A stretch of 64,000 nt of DNA from Rhodococcus sp. IEGM 1409 (GTDB lineage Bacteria; Actinomycetota; Actinomycetes; Mycobacteriales; Mycobacteriaceae). Below are positions 43,032 through 51,045 of this stretch, piece after piece. The DNA lies in NCBI RefSeq assembly GCF_030056735.1, contig NZ_JASHKN010000014.1, positions 1 through 64,000 on the forward strand. Direction: 5' to 3'. Numbering within the stretch: position 1 is the first letter of the stretch; each line of letters opens with the position of its first letter. Both the position numbers and the translations under genes were made by a program. Below the pieces are notes generated by a model. That model was not told the DNA's origin. It was given only the letters and a program-made list of their open reading frames with translations, and did no database searches.

Positions 43032-44399
43032 ATGGAAAACACTCTTGCCCGCAACGCAGCCGAAGACCTGACGAAAGGTCTTGGCCGACGCGGATTCATG
43101 AGGGCAGTCGCTGCTCTCGGTGCGGGAGTAGGCGTTGCGGGTGTGGCGTCGGGGTGCGCGCACTCGAACGCGTCGCCGGCTGGCTCGTCCTCCTCTGCAG
43201 TGCCGTTCGCCGACGGCATTCCGATTCTTCAACCGGGCAGCGGAAACGTCACTGGCGATCACTATCTGAGTTCGGATCCGTCGGACGTCATGTGGGGCTA
43301 TGTGCCCAACATCCACACGCGCGAAGTGATGCGGATGAAGTCGGGCCAGACCGTCACCATCGACGCCCTCTCGCACGAGGGAATCCTCGAGGATCAAGGG
43401 CGCAATCCACTCGAGTACTTCGGGAGCAAAGGCGTTTCCGAGAAAGACGTGCTCGAGGATGCGATTGCCGTTGCGGCCGAATACAACCGAACCGAGCGAA
43501 ACTTCGACAAGGACGGCCCGCACGTCGTCACCGGACCCGTCTTCGTCGAGGGCGCACAGCCCGGGGACGTACTCAAGATCGAGACACTCGAAGCAGTTCC
43601 CCGAGTGCCGTACGGGGTTGTGTCGAGCAGACACGGCAAGGGCGCTCTTGCCGTCACGGCCGACGGAACCGCTCCGGCGGGAATCACTCTGGACGAAGTC
43701 ATGCCGCCGGTCGCCACGGACGGGAGGGCAACAAAGGATCCGTTGCAATACGGTGGGGTCTCCACTTTTACTGCGATCGAAGACGGCAAGGGCGTGATGC
43801 CCTTCGGTGAATCGAAGGTGCGGTTTCCCTTGCGTCCGTTCATGGGAATGATGGGAGTTGCCTACTCCACGGACACCGATCCGACTTCCCCGTCGTCGAA
43901 CTCCATTCCTCCGACGCTGGGCGGCGGAAACATCGACATCAGGCATCTCGGCGTCGGATCAACCTTTTACCTGCCGGTCTTTGCTGAAGGTGCTCTGTTC
44001 TACGTCGGTGACCCACACATGGCAATGGGCGACGGCGAGGCAGCGCTGACGGCGATGGAAGGTTCTCTGCGCGGCACGTTCCGACTGAGCGTGTGCAAGA
44101 AGGATTCCGGCGATGCTCCGTCGGTGGCGTTCGGATACCCGTTCGCCGAAACCGAGGAAGCCTGGATTCCGATCGGCCTGTCCGACCCCAACGGTTCGGT
44201 CGACGGACAGAACAGTGACCTCAACGGTGCCATGCGCCGCGCGGTGGTCAATGCGCTCGACTTCCTCGAGCATGATCGCGGAATGGATCGAGCGACGGCC
44301 TACGCCTATCTGTCTGCCGCAGCAGATTTCACGGTCTCGCAGGTAGTCGATCGAACCGTGGGCGTCCACGGTCAGATCTTCAAATCCCACTTCGAATAG
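43032..44399 (+). CDS. Tat-exported acetamidase/formamidase-family protein
   Basis: The 455-residue protein has a twin-arginine signal (GRRGFMRAVAALGAGVGVAGVAS) followed by a Cys (SGC), so it may be exported folded and lipid-anchored. The body matches acetamidase/formamidase: WGYVPNIHTREVMRMKSGQTVTIDALSHEG, GPVFVEGAQPGDVLKIE, GGGNIDIRHLGVGSTFYLPVFAEGALFYVGDPHMAMGDGE split across the active-site region, and DAL/FLEHDRGMDRATAYAYLSAAADF late. Exported members hydrolyse short amides outside the membrane. It is a single gene. Confidence 0.9.
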   Translation: MENTLARNAAEDLTKGLGRRGFMRAVAALGAGVGVAGVASGCAHSNASPAGSSSSAVPFADGIPILQPGSGNVTGDHYLSSDPSDVMWGYVPNIHTREVMRMKSGQTVTIDALSHEGILEDQGRNPLEYFGSKGVSEKDVLEDAIAVAAEYNRTERNFDKDGPHVVTGPVFVEGAQPGDVLKIETLEAVPRVPYGVVSSRHGKGALAVTADGTAPAGITLDEVMPPVATDGRATKDPLQYGGVSTFTAIEDGKGVMPFGESKVRFPLRPFMGMMGVAYSTDTDPTSPSSNSIPPTLGGGNIDIRHLGVGSTFYLPVFAEGALFYVGDPHMAMGDGEAALTAMEGSLRGTFRLSVCKKDSGDAPSVAFGYPFAETEEAWIPIGLSDPNGSVDGQNSDLNGAMRRAVVNALDFLEHDRGMDRATAYAYLSAAADFTVSQVVDRTVGVHGQIFKSHFE

Positions 44400-44408
44400 T
44401 GAGAAGGG

Positions 44409-44433
44409 CGATCCGTCTTGTCAGGACGGATCG
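44409..44433. terminator. Hairpin terminator overlapping the end of the TY-Chap gene
   Basis: A 9-bp perfect stem (44409-44417 with 44425-44433) follows the acetamidase gene by ten bases and overlaps the last codons and stop of the convergent TY-Chap gene. Confidence 0.6.
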
Positions 44434-45767
44434 TCGAAGAGGCTCTGCTGCAAGGGATCGGAGAACAGGCCCATCTGCTCAGGTTGCGGCTTTGCCGGCG
44501 TTTCGGTTCGAGAATTGGGCAGGACCACCAGTCGCAAAGCCCCGCGCAGACGGTCGACCATGAGTTCCCACCCACCGACCTGATCCTCGTAGCCCGCAGC
44601 CTCTTCGGCGTCCCCGCGACTGTGGGCGTCGACGGCCTGGCTACGCAGCTGAATCTGCCATTCGTTACTGATGTGGAGGAGCTGAAGAATCAGATCGCGA
44701 TCGCGACCGCAGACATCGGCTACCGCATCGAGATCCTCGGCCACGTCCAGATCGAGGTGCAGCAGGGTCTCGAGTTCGGGAGGCAGGTCCTCGACTGTCA
44801 GATCGGGCTGTAGCGAGGAGGAATCACCGTTCTTGTTCGCGAAGAACAGGTCTCCGCCGACACGTGCGGCGAATTCGTCGTCCACGGTGCGCAGGAAGGA
44901 CGTCAAGGCCGCGCACGTATCCGTGAGTTGCTTCGGAACGAATGGTGAACCCGCTACCTCGAGGAACACCGACAAACGGTCGTCGATCAAGACGAACTTG
45001 ATGCGTGACCATTTGCGGTTGAGATCGGCGATGACCTCGGCTGCGCGGGTGCGGTTGCTGATGTCCTGAACGAGCGGCGAGAACAACTGCACGTCCATGG
45101 ACTCGGACAGCGGACCCACGAACATGACAGTCGAACCGACACGAATTGGTATGTCCCCGTCGCTGTCCCGCTCGGGAAGAGTGCCGAGCATGGGAATCAA
45201 TGCGAGAGTGACCAACTCCTTGAGATGGTCGATATCGGTGGGCATGTACGCCGCGGTGGGGTCGAGTGTCGGAAGTTCTGTCGACTCGACAACCGCCGGA
45301 TCGAAATCCGGAGTCTGCTCGTTGCCGGTGAGATCGCTGGCGAGGAAGGCCGGGTGCTGCACACCGAACACGTCGCGGAAGGCAGAGACAGTCATCGCTG
45401 CGAGCTGATCGGCCCAGTTCTGTGCCTTGTCGACGCAGAAGGCGGGGGAGTTGTTCGGATCCTCGAGATTCTCGGACGGTGGGTTCCATCCCAGTGCGAT
45501 CAACTTTTGTTCGTCGGCGTCTTCGAGTCGATAGCGCGGATGAAGGAAGTCGTTGGAAGGAACCTCGCAGCGGACTGTGTTCTCGTCCCACACGAGGAAC
45601 TGAACGCATGGCGCTGCGCCGTCAGCTGGATCGAAGTCGCCGGTGGACGATTCCACGGCAAGCACGTCGCCGTCGACCATGATGGAGATGTGGTCGCCGA
45701 GGCGACGTTGAAATTCTGCCCATGCCCGGTCGACAGTGACATCGAGATCGAAGCCCATTGCGCTCAT
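44421..45767 (-). CDS. TY-Chap (YbjN/type III chaperone-like) multidomain protein
   Basis: The 448-residue protein has an N-terminal TY-Chap-like domain (about 1-145; DEQKLIALGWNPP, WADQLAAMTVSAFRDVFGV), a middle YbjN-like domain (about 175-310; IPIRVGSTVMFVG, WSRIKFVLIDDRLSVFLEV, a helix with TSFLRTVDDEFAARVGGDLFF) and a helical C-terminal part. The middle domain is a paralogue of the 195-residue protein at 23757. The extreme C-terminus reads QMGLFSDPLQQSLFDDPS: two QxxLF motifs like those that bind the DNA sliding clamp. A strong GGAGGTGG site precedes the ATG. The function is unknown; protein binding is likely. Confidence 0.8.
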   Translation of the reverse strand: MSAMGFDLDVTVDRAWAEFQRRLGDHISIMVDGDVLAVESSTGDFDPADGAAPCVQFLVWDENTVRCEVPSNDFLHPRYRLEDADEQKLIALGWNPPSENLEDPNNSPAFCVDKAQNWADQLAAMTVSAFRDVFGVQHPAFLASDLTGNEQTPDFDPAVVESTELPTLDPTAAYMPTDIDHLKELVTLALIPMLGTLPERDSDGDIPIRVGSTVMFVGPLSESMDVQLFSPLVQDISNRTRAAEVIADLNRKWSRIKFVLIDDRLSVFLEVAGSPFVPKQLTDTCAALTSFLRTVDDEFAARVGGDLFFANKNGDSSSLQPDLTVEDLPPELETLLHLDLDVAEDLDAVADVCGRDRDLILQLLHISNEWQIQLRSQAVDAHSRGDAEEAAGYEDQVGGWELMVDRLRGALRLVVLPNSRTETPAKPQPEQMGLFSDPLQQSLFDDPS

Positions 45768-45979
45768 CAGCCACCTCCTTCCGCAAAAGCTCAGACCTAT
45801 ACGGTAACGCGAGGCTCCGACAATGCTGCTGTCCTTTTCCGGTCGACCGGATTGCAGCGGGTCACGGACCGTGAGGACGAGGAAGGTCGCCGCAGGTAGA
45901 TCGGGTATTCGGGATCGGCGACTGAAGTGCTTCTGTAACCGCCGTCACGCCAGGCGGTACGCGAGCGAATGAGCGAGAA

Positions 45980-46462
45980 CTATCCGGCGAGAACGGGCGA
46001 GACCTCGACGACGGGCGGCGTGGACCCGCTCGTGACCACTGGGGTGGTGCTGGTCTTGGTGGTCGTGGCTGTCGCAGTCGGTGACGAGGTCGCGGTGGCC
46101 GACGCGGTGGTCGTGGACGAGACCGGTGTTGTCGTGCTGGTTGCAGTTGTAGTCGAGGTGGCGGAACTCGTGCTTGTCGCGGTCACCACCAGCGGCTGAT
46201 TGCGAGGAGCAGTCGTCTCGTCGGCGATTCGCCAGGTCGGCGTCGGCGGAATGACAACGGTGGGAACTGCAACCGAGCTGTAGAACGCGGCCGGTTCGAT
46301 CCCGGCGACGGACTCCACGGAAACCGACGAGACCAGAGCGGGAGGCTTCACCACAGGGCCGCCGGCACCGAATGCGCCGGCTGCTCCGCCGAAAACGAGG
46401 CCTGATGTCAGAGAGAGAGCGGCCACTGCGACAGCGCCGATCATGACTGTTCTGTCTTTCAT
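45980..46462 (-). CDS. Exported Thr/Ser-rich low-complexity protein
   Basis: The 160-residue protein starts with a signal peptide (MKDRTVMIGAVAVAALSLTSG) and a Gly/Ala segment. Its last 75 residues are almost entirely Thr, Ser, Ala, Pro and Val (for example TSSATSTTTATSTTTP), likely O-glycosylated or wall-spanning. The middle part (VVIPPTPTWRIADETTAP) is not recognised. AAGGACAGG precedes ATG 46462; a GTG two codons upstream is possible. It resembles envelope stalk or mucin-like proteins; the function is unknown. Confidence 0.7.
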   Translation of the reverse strand: MKDRTVMIGAVAVAALSLTSGLVFGGAAGAFGAGGPVVKPPALVSSVSVESVAGIEPAAFYSSVAVPTVVIPPTPTWRIADETTAPRNQPLVVTATSTSSATSTTTATSTTTPVSSTTTASATATSSPTATATTTKTSTTPVVTSGSTPPVVEVSPVLAG

Positions 46463-46576
46463 GCACACCTGTCCTTCGGGAGCAGTACGGAAGTACTGTA
46501 GGCGAAAAGATGCCGCAATGGAGTATCAGGGCCTGCTGAGCGAGACACGAATCTGTGTGGTGTAGAACACAAAAGA

Positions 46577-46610
46577 CCCTGGGTGTCGACGTGAAAGTCG
46601 GCACCCAGGG
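46577..46610 (-). terminator. Terminator of the B-lectin/LysM gene
   Basis: A 14-bp stem (46577-46590 with 46597-46610, one G-T pair) is followed on the minus strand by CTTTT. It lies 17 bases past the stop codon. Confidence 0.85.
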
Positions 46611-46627
46611 CCAGGTCAAGCAGTAAA

Positions 46628-47188
46628 TCAGGCGGGGATCGTCAGTACCTGACCGGCGTTGATGAGATCCGGGTTCGGGATGCCGTTTGCATCCGCGATG
46701 CGCTGGTACTGGTTGCCGTCACCGTAGAAGCGCTCTGCGATCGCCCACAGGGTGTCGCCGCTTTCGACGGTGTAGCTCTGCGCTGCCGGAGCGGCGGGTG
46801 CAGGCTCGGGCTCCGGTGCCGGAGCGGACTCGGGGGCAGCCTCGGCGGCCGGAGCCTCGACAGCGGTGTCCGAAGACCACAAAGCGTTTCCACCGGCGGA
46901 CAGAACGACGTTGCGATCGTCCTGAACCGAGAGGGAGGCACCGTCGTTGCCTGCGGTCTGCGATGCCCACACGGCGTCGGAGTCCTTGTAGATGACGAAG
47001 TTTCCGTCAGCCTGCACCTCGGCGCGGTTGGCGCCGGATCCGTTGGTGCCTGCGGCCCAAACAGCCTGTCCACCCTCGGACAGGACCAGGTTGCCGTCGT
47101 CCTGCAAGCTGAGGGTGTACGCGCCGTTGTCGGACTTGAGTTCCTGGCCGACTCCGAGGCTCTGACCTGACTGCAGTGTGCTCACGCT
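46628..47188 (-). CDS. Bulb-type lectin plus LysM protein without signal peptide
   Basis: The 186-residue protein has a B-lectin domain (about 1-110) with three repeats shaped like LSLQDDGNLVLSE, AEVQADGNFVIYK and LSVQDDRNVVLSA, each holding the QxDxNxVxY-type mannose-binding pattern (the last is degenerate). An Ala/Glu/Pro linker (about 112-137) follows, then a LysM domain (YTVESGDTLWAIAERFYGDG, NPDLINAGQVLTIPA) that would bind peptidoglycan. No signal peptide or lipobox is present, so how it reaches the wall is unclear. GGAAAGGGA precedes GTG 47188; an upstream in-frame TTG is less likely. Confidence 0.9.
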   Translation of the reverse strand, partial: SVSTLQSGQSLGVGQELKSDNGAYTLSLQDDGNLVLSEGGQAVWAAGTNGSGANRAEVQADGNFVIYKDSDAVWASQTAGNDGASLSVQDDRNVVLSAGGNALWSSDTAVEAPAAEAAPESAPAPEPEPAPAAPAAQSYTVESGDTLWAIAERFYGDGNQYQRIADANGIPNPDLINAGQVLTIPA

Positions 47189-47473
47189 GTCCCTTTCCAA
47201 ATCTGTTGCGATGACTGTGCATCCACGATTCCGCTTGACCGTTCAGTTACCTTCTGGCCGTTGGTCTCGTAGGCGACCGAGTGTACGTTACCGAAGAGTA
47301 CAGAGAATTGTGCAGCGTTGACGGACCGCGTGTCGAGCGTTCGGATCTTGCTGATATTAAGGCGTTTTGGGAGAAAGTGCCGCGACATTCTACGTGAAGT
47401 TGCATCGTTGCGATGCACTTTCTCTTGAACGGCAGGTGAAATCGGCGCGCTCTCAGCGCATTATCAGTAACCG

Positions 47474-48283
47474 CTACGGCCGCATCGATTTGCGCGTTTC
47501 GTCGTGGAGTACGGCGAGCAGTTCCCGCTCCACCTCGGCGAACTCGGGCGAGGTGATCATGTCCAGTTCGCGTGGCCTCGGCAAGGGGACGTCGACGACG
47601 CACCTGACCTTCGCCGGACGCGCAGACAGAACGACCACGCGGTCGGACAGGTAGATGGCTTCACGAATGTCGTGGGTGATCATCAGGACGGTCCACCGGT
47701 ACTGCTGCCACACGTCTTGCAGCCAGGTCTGCATCTCGGTGCGAGTCAACGAGTCCAGAGCGCCGAAAGGCTCGTCGAGCAGCAGGACGGGTTTGCCCTG
47801 AACGACGGTGCGCAGCATTGCCGCCCGCTGGCGCATGCCGCCGGAGAGCTGCGACGGCCTAGCGTCCTCGAAGCCGGACAGACCGAACGCGGGGAACAAC
47901 TCACGAGCGCGCTGGCGTGCTTCCTTCTTTGCGATTCCCTGGACTTCCAAACCGAGGGCCGTGTTGTCCAATACCGAGCGCCAGGGGAACAGAAGGTCCT
48001 TCTGTGGCATGTACGCGGTGTGCACCGCGGCGGCTGCTTCGGATTCTGTTGCGCGCGTGCCGACACGGACCGAACCCGAGGTCGGGGATTCGAGCCCGGC
48101 AAGGACGTTGAAGATCGTGCTCTTACCGCAGCCGCTCGGCCCGATCACCGACACGAATTCGCCCGAGTCGGCGGAGAAGGACACCGAATCGAGCACGAGA
48201 CGCGATTCTCCGGTCGTGTCGAACCTCTTGGTCAGGTCCTGGATTTCGACCATTGCGTCCTCGACCATTGCGTCTTCCGTCAT
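47474..48283 (-). CDS. thiZ: ABC transporter ATPase of thiamine-precursor importer
   Basis: The 269-residue ATPase is of the nitrate/sulfonate/taurine-HMP class. It has Walker A GPSGCGKST, Q-loop YMPQKDLLFPW, signature LSGGMRQR, Walker B VLLLDEPFGALD and the switch THD. It energises the importer encoded just upstream. Its ATG overlaps the permease stop by four bases. The riboswitch and tenA at the head of the operon support an aminopyrimidine (HMP-type) substrate. The thiZ name rests on this operon context. No clear terminator was found after it. Confidence 0.87.
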   Translation of the reverse strand: MTEDAMVEDAMVEIQDLTKRFDTTGESRLVLDSVSFSADSGEFVSVIGPSGCGKSTIFNVLAGLESPTSGSVRVGTRATESEAAAAVHTAYMPQKDLLFPWRSVLDNTALGLEVQGIAKKEARQRARELFPAFGLSGFEDARPSQLSGGMRQRAAMLRTVVQGKPVLLLDEPFGALDSLTRTEMQTWLQDVWQQYRWTVLMITHDIREAIYLSDRVVVLSARPAKVRCVVDVPLPRPRELDMITSPEFAEVERELLAVLHDETRKSMRP

Positions 48284-49083
48284 CCCCGCGACCTCTCGTT
48301 CATGGCCCATGGTGCAACGATGCGCTCCACGGCGAACGTCAGCAAGTACAGCGTGACGCTGATCAGCGCGGTCACCAGTACGGCCGCCAACACCAGATCG
48401 GTGCGGAAGGAGTTCTTCTGCGTGCTCATGTAGATGCCCAAACCGGAAGTAGCGCCGACGTATTCGGAGAACACCGCGCCCACGACCGCGTAGGTGATAC
48501 CGATACGTAGGGCGGTGAAGAATCGCGGAATCGCCGAAGGAAGGCGGACGTATCGGAACTCCTGCCAGCGAGTGCTGCCCATGCTGCGCAGGAGAGCGCC
48601 CGCTTCCCGGTCGGCCGCGGCAAATCCCTCGATGAGGCCGATGGTCATCGGGAAGAACGTCGCAAGCGCGATCACCAAGACCTTCGGCAGCAGTCCGAAG
48701 CCGAACCAGATGATCATCAGTGGCGCGATGGCGATGATCGGCAACGTCTGCGAGACGACGAACAGCGGCACCAGGGCTCGTGACAACCACGGTGAAAAGT
48801 CCACGAGCACAGCAAGAATCCAGGCCAACACCAGTGAAACGGTAAATCCGACCAGCGTGACCTGCAACGTCGACCACGCGTGGCCGGAGATGATCTCGCG
48901 GTTGTCCCAACCCTGGGAAATTACGCGCCCCGGAGACGGAAGTACTTGTGGCCGAATCCCACTGATCTCGACGTATATCTGCCACGCCGCCACGAGGAGC
49001 ACCACCACGGCGAGCGCGGGAAGCGCCCGCCGCGTGGTCGAAGCCAATCGCCCGCTCACGTCAGGACGCGTCGAGATACTCAT
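48280..49083 (-). CDS. thiX: ABC transporter permease of thiamine-precursor importer
   Basis: The 267-residue permease has about six transmembrane helices and the EAA loop GLIEGFAAADREAGALLRSMG, characteristic of the SsuC/TauC/ThiX group. Downstream of the loop comes RYVRLPSAIPRFFTALRIGITYAVVG in the usual place. It overlaps the binding-protein gene by 23 bp and the ATPase gene by 4 bp, so the four genes form one operon under the TPP riboswitch. Confidence 0.87.
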   Translation of the reverse strand: MSISTRPDVSGRLASTTRRALPALAVVVLLVAAWQIYVEISGIRPQVLPSPGRVISQGWDNREIISGHAWSTLQVTLVGFTVSLVLAWILAVLVDFSPWLSRALVPLFVVSQTLPIIAIAPLMIIWFGFGLLPKVLVIALATFFPMTIGLIEGFAAADREAGALLRSMGSTRWQEFRYVRLPSAIPRFFTALRIGITYAVVGAVFSEYVGATSGLGIYMSTQKNSFRTDLVLAAVLVTALISVTLYLLTFAVERIVAPWAMNERSRG

Positions 49084-50089
49084 TGGTGAAGTACTCCGAG
49101 AAGTCCGGCTTCTGAGTCAGTGGCTTCCCGTCAGGTCCGGCGAGCAATCCGTTATCGAAGAGGAATCCCGAATAACCCGACCAAGTTTCGAGATTCTGGG
49201 CGCCCACGACGCCGTTGGCATCCTTCATGTAGTCGGCGGCGAGCATCCGCTGACTGTCATGCACGAGGTCTTCGTCGGTGAACGCTCCGGGATTCGCGTC
49301 GATGAGATCCTGTGCGGCCTGGTCTGGATTGTCGGCAGCAGTCTGATATCCGCGTTGAACGGCCTTGACGAACTTGCGTGCCTCGTCGGGATTGTCCTTC
49401 AACCACTGTTGGTTGCCGTTGATCACAATCGAATACGCATCGGGGAAGCCGTAATCGGTGTACTGGAAGTACCGCATCGGAGTTCCGTTACGTTCCGCTT
49501 CGAGGCCTTCCCACGCAAAGTAGGAGACGGTGAAGTCGGCCTGGCCCGAGTACACGGCTTCGTATGCCGATGTTCCGAGCGTGACCGTCGTGAAGTTGCC
49601 GGTTCCACCGTCGTTGCGGATGATCTGCTGCAGCGTCTCGACTTCGCCGGGATCGCCGAACCCGGCGTAGGTTTTGCCGTCGAGATCACGCGGGCGCGTG
49701 ATGTCCGCACGATCAGCCTTCACACCGATGCCGGTGGCGCGGTGCTGAAGTGGCGCGATGACGGACGTCGTGGCGGCGCCGGCAGCACGTGCGAACGTGG
49801 CCTGACTCTGCGTACTGATACCGAACTCGGCGTTGCCGGCGTCGACCAGGGTGTCGGGAGAGGTGTTGTTGTAGGGCAGGATCGAGACATCCAGACCGGC
49901 GTCTTCGAAGTAGCCCTCTTGGAGTGCAACGTACAAACCGGTGTGGTTCGTGTTCGGTGTCCAGTCGAGTGCGAACCGAATGGTCCCGTCGGAAGAGCCG
50001 GTGTCAGCGGCGCATCCGGTCAGAACTGTGAATGCGGCTGCGATCGCGGCAGAGGTGGCGAGCGTGCGGCGTAGCGCCGCAAACGACAT
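49061..50089 (-). CDS. thiY: HMP-precursor-binding lipoprotein (ThiY/NMT1-like)
   Basis: The 342-residue precursor has a lipoprotein signal (lipobox LTGC) and the NMT1/THI5-like fold: FALDWTPNTNHTGLYVALQEGYF, DAGNAEFGISTQSQ, and YAGFGDPGEVETLQQI. It would bind N-formyl-4-amino-5-aminomethyl-2-methylpyrimidine or a related thiamine breakdown product outside the membrane and deliver it to the permease. ATG 50089 overlaps the tenA stop by one base (TGATG on the coding strand), giving translational coupling. Confidence 0.88.
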   Translation of the reverse strand: MSFAALRRTLATSAAIAAAFTVLTGCAADTGSSDGTIRFALDWTPNTNHTGLYVALQEGYFEDAGLDVSILPYNNTSPDTLVDAGNAEFGISTQSQATFARAAGAATTSVIAPLQHRATGIGVKADRADITRPRDLDGKTYAGFGDPGEVETLQQIIRNDGGTGNFTTVTLGTSAYEAVYSGQADFTVSYFAWEGLEAERNGTPMRYFQYTDYGFPDAYSIVINGNQQWLKDNPDEARKFVKAVQRGYQTAADNPDQAAQDLIDANPGAFTDEDLVHDSQRMLAADYMKDANGVVGAQNLETWSGYSGFLFDNGLLAGPDGKPLTQKPDFSEYFTNEYLDAS

Positions 50090-50832
50090 CACGACGCCGG
50101 CCAAGGCTGCTGGTGGAGTGCGGAATCCCAGAACATCAGCTCGTAGCGACTGGCGATGCGGAACGCTTCACTCATCGCCTCACGCTCTGTCTCGGTGGCT
50201 GCCTCAGCGGCCGCGTCGACCAGTACACGAGCCTGCGCCACAGACTCGTGGAATTCGGGTGCGTCGTAGGTTGTGACCCACTGCGCGTACGGGTGCGACG
50301 GATCGGCGTCGAGCACCTCGCGCGCTGAAGCGGCAAGATCGCGGCCGACCTCGGCGTAGATCCAGAAGCAGGGGAGTACCGCCGCTGCGGAGACCGGATA
50401 GGGCGCCGTCGCCGCAGTCGCCGTCAGATACGAGACGTATCCGAGGCATGCCTGCGAATGCTCGAGCCTTCCCGATCCCGCGGGAAGAATTCCACCGGTG
50501 AGAAGACCGTCGTGCAGCGCAGATTCCACTGTCGCTGCCGTGGATGCGGAATTGGACCAGAAGCCCGCGGACTGCGGATCGGGTGCGTGAGCCGCGACCA
50601 GGGACAACGCCTTCGAATATCCCTCGAGATAGAGCTTGTCCTGCTCGATGTACCTACGGAAAGCGTCGAGAGGCAGTGTTCCGTCGCCGAGGCGTCGGAG
50701 GAACTCGAGCGAGTCGATCGACTCGTGGAGCGCCTTCGTCTCGGCCCAGAGTCGATCGGTGAACCGATGCGTCGACGGCGCTGTGGCCACCGAGTTTTCG
50801 GCAGAATTGTATGCAGGCTGCGTAGTAGCCAT
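50089..50832 (-). CDS. tenA: TenA-type aminopyrimidine aminohydrolase
   Basis: The 247-residue helical protein matches TenA: ETKALHESIDSLEFLRRLGDGTLP, FRRYIEQDKLYLEGYSKALSLVAAHAPD, catalytic Cys in AVLPCFWIYAEVG, and the late YELMFWDSALHQQPWP. It hydrolyses aminopyrimidine degradation products of thiamine to HMP (or thiamine itself). The ATG directly follows the TPP aptamer, and the only ribosome site (AGGGA) is part of the aptamer's conserved 3' strand. It is the first gene of the salvage operon. Confidence 0.92.
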   Translation of the reverse strand: MATTQPAYNSAENSVATAPSTHRFTDRLWAETKALHESIDSLEFLRRLGDGTLPLDAFRRYIEQDKLYLEGYSKALSLVAAHAPDPQSAGFWSNSASTAATVESALHDGLLTGGILPAGSGRLEHSQACLGYVSYLTATAATAPYPVSAAAVLPCFWIYAEVGRDLAASAREVLDADPSHPYAQWVTTYDAPEFHESVAQARVLVDAAAEAATETEREAMSEAFRIASRYELMFWDSALHQQPWPAS

Positions 50833-50909
50833 GACATCCCTTCGTCAGCATTACCTGATCAGGTTCCCGGGTGTGTTCTCAGCCCCGCCCATGCGGAGCA
50901 CCCCGTGTC
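50833..50909 (-). ncRNA. TPP riboswitch (THI element)
   Basis: Read on the minus strand, the element has the P1 arms GACA and TGTC (50906-50909 and 50833-50836) and, in order, GGGGTGC, GGGGCTGAGA, ACACCC, GAACCTGATC, GGTAATGC and CGAAGGGA: the full thi-box consensus. Its 3' end touches the tenA ATG. Thiamine pyrophosphate would stabilise the fold and hide AGGGA, blocking translation of the salvage operon. Confidence 0.96.
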
Positions 50910-51045
50910 AGAACTAGGCGACCTTAACACCGAGCCTCTGCTTCGTCGGCGCCTACCTGGCAGTTGAGTAATCGGCGCACACCGGCCTGAGGTTGGTACG
51001 TTTGGTCTTGTTTGCCACACGCGCGGGTCGGGAGGGGATTCAGCC

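Noticed and set aside
48284..48985. In-frame upstream extension of the ABC ATPase gene
   Set aside because: The extra 234 codons overlap the permease gene on the same strand and are Arg/His-rich. The ATG at 48283 in the ATGA overlap is the natural start.
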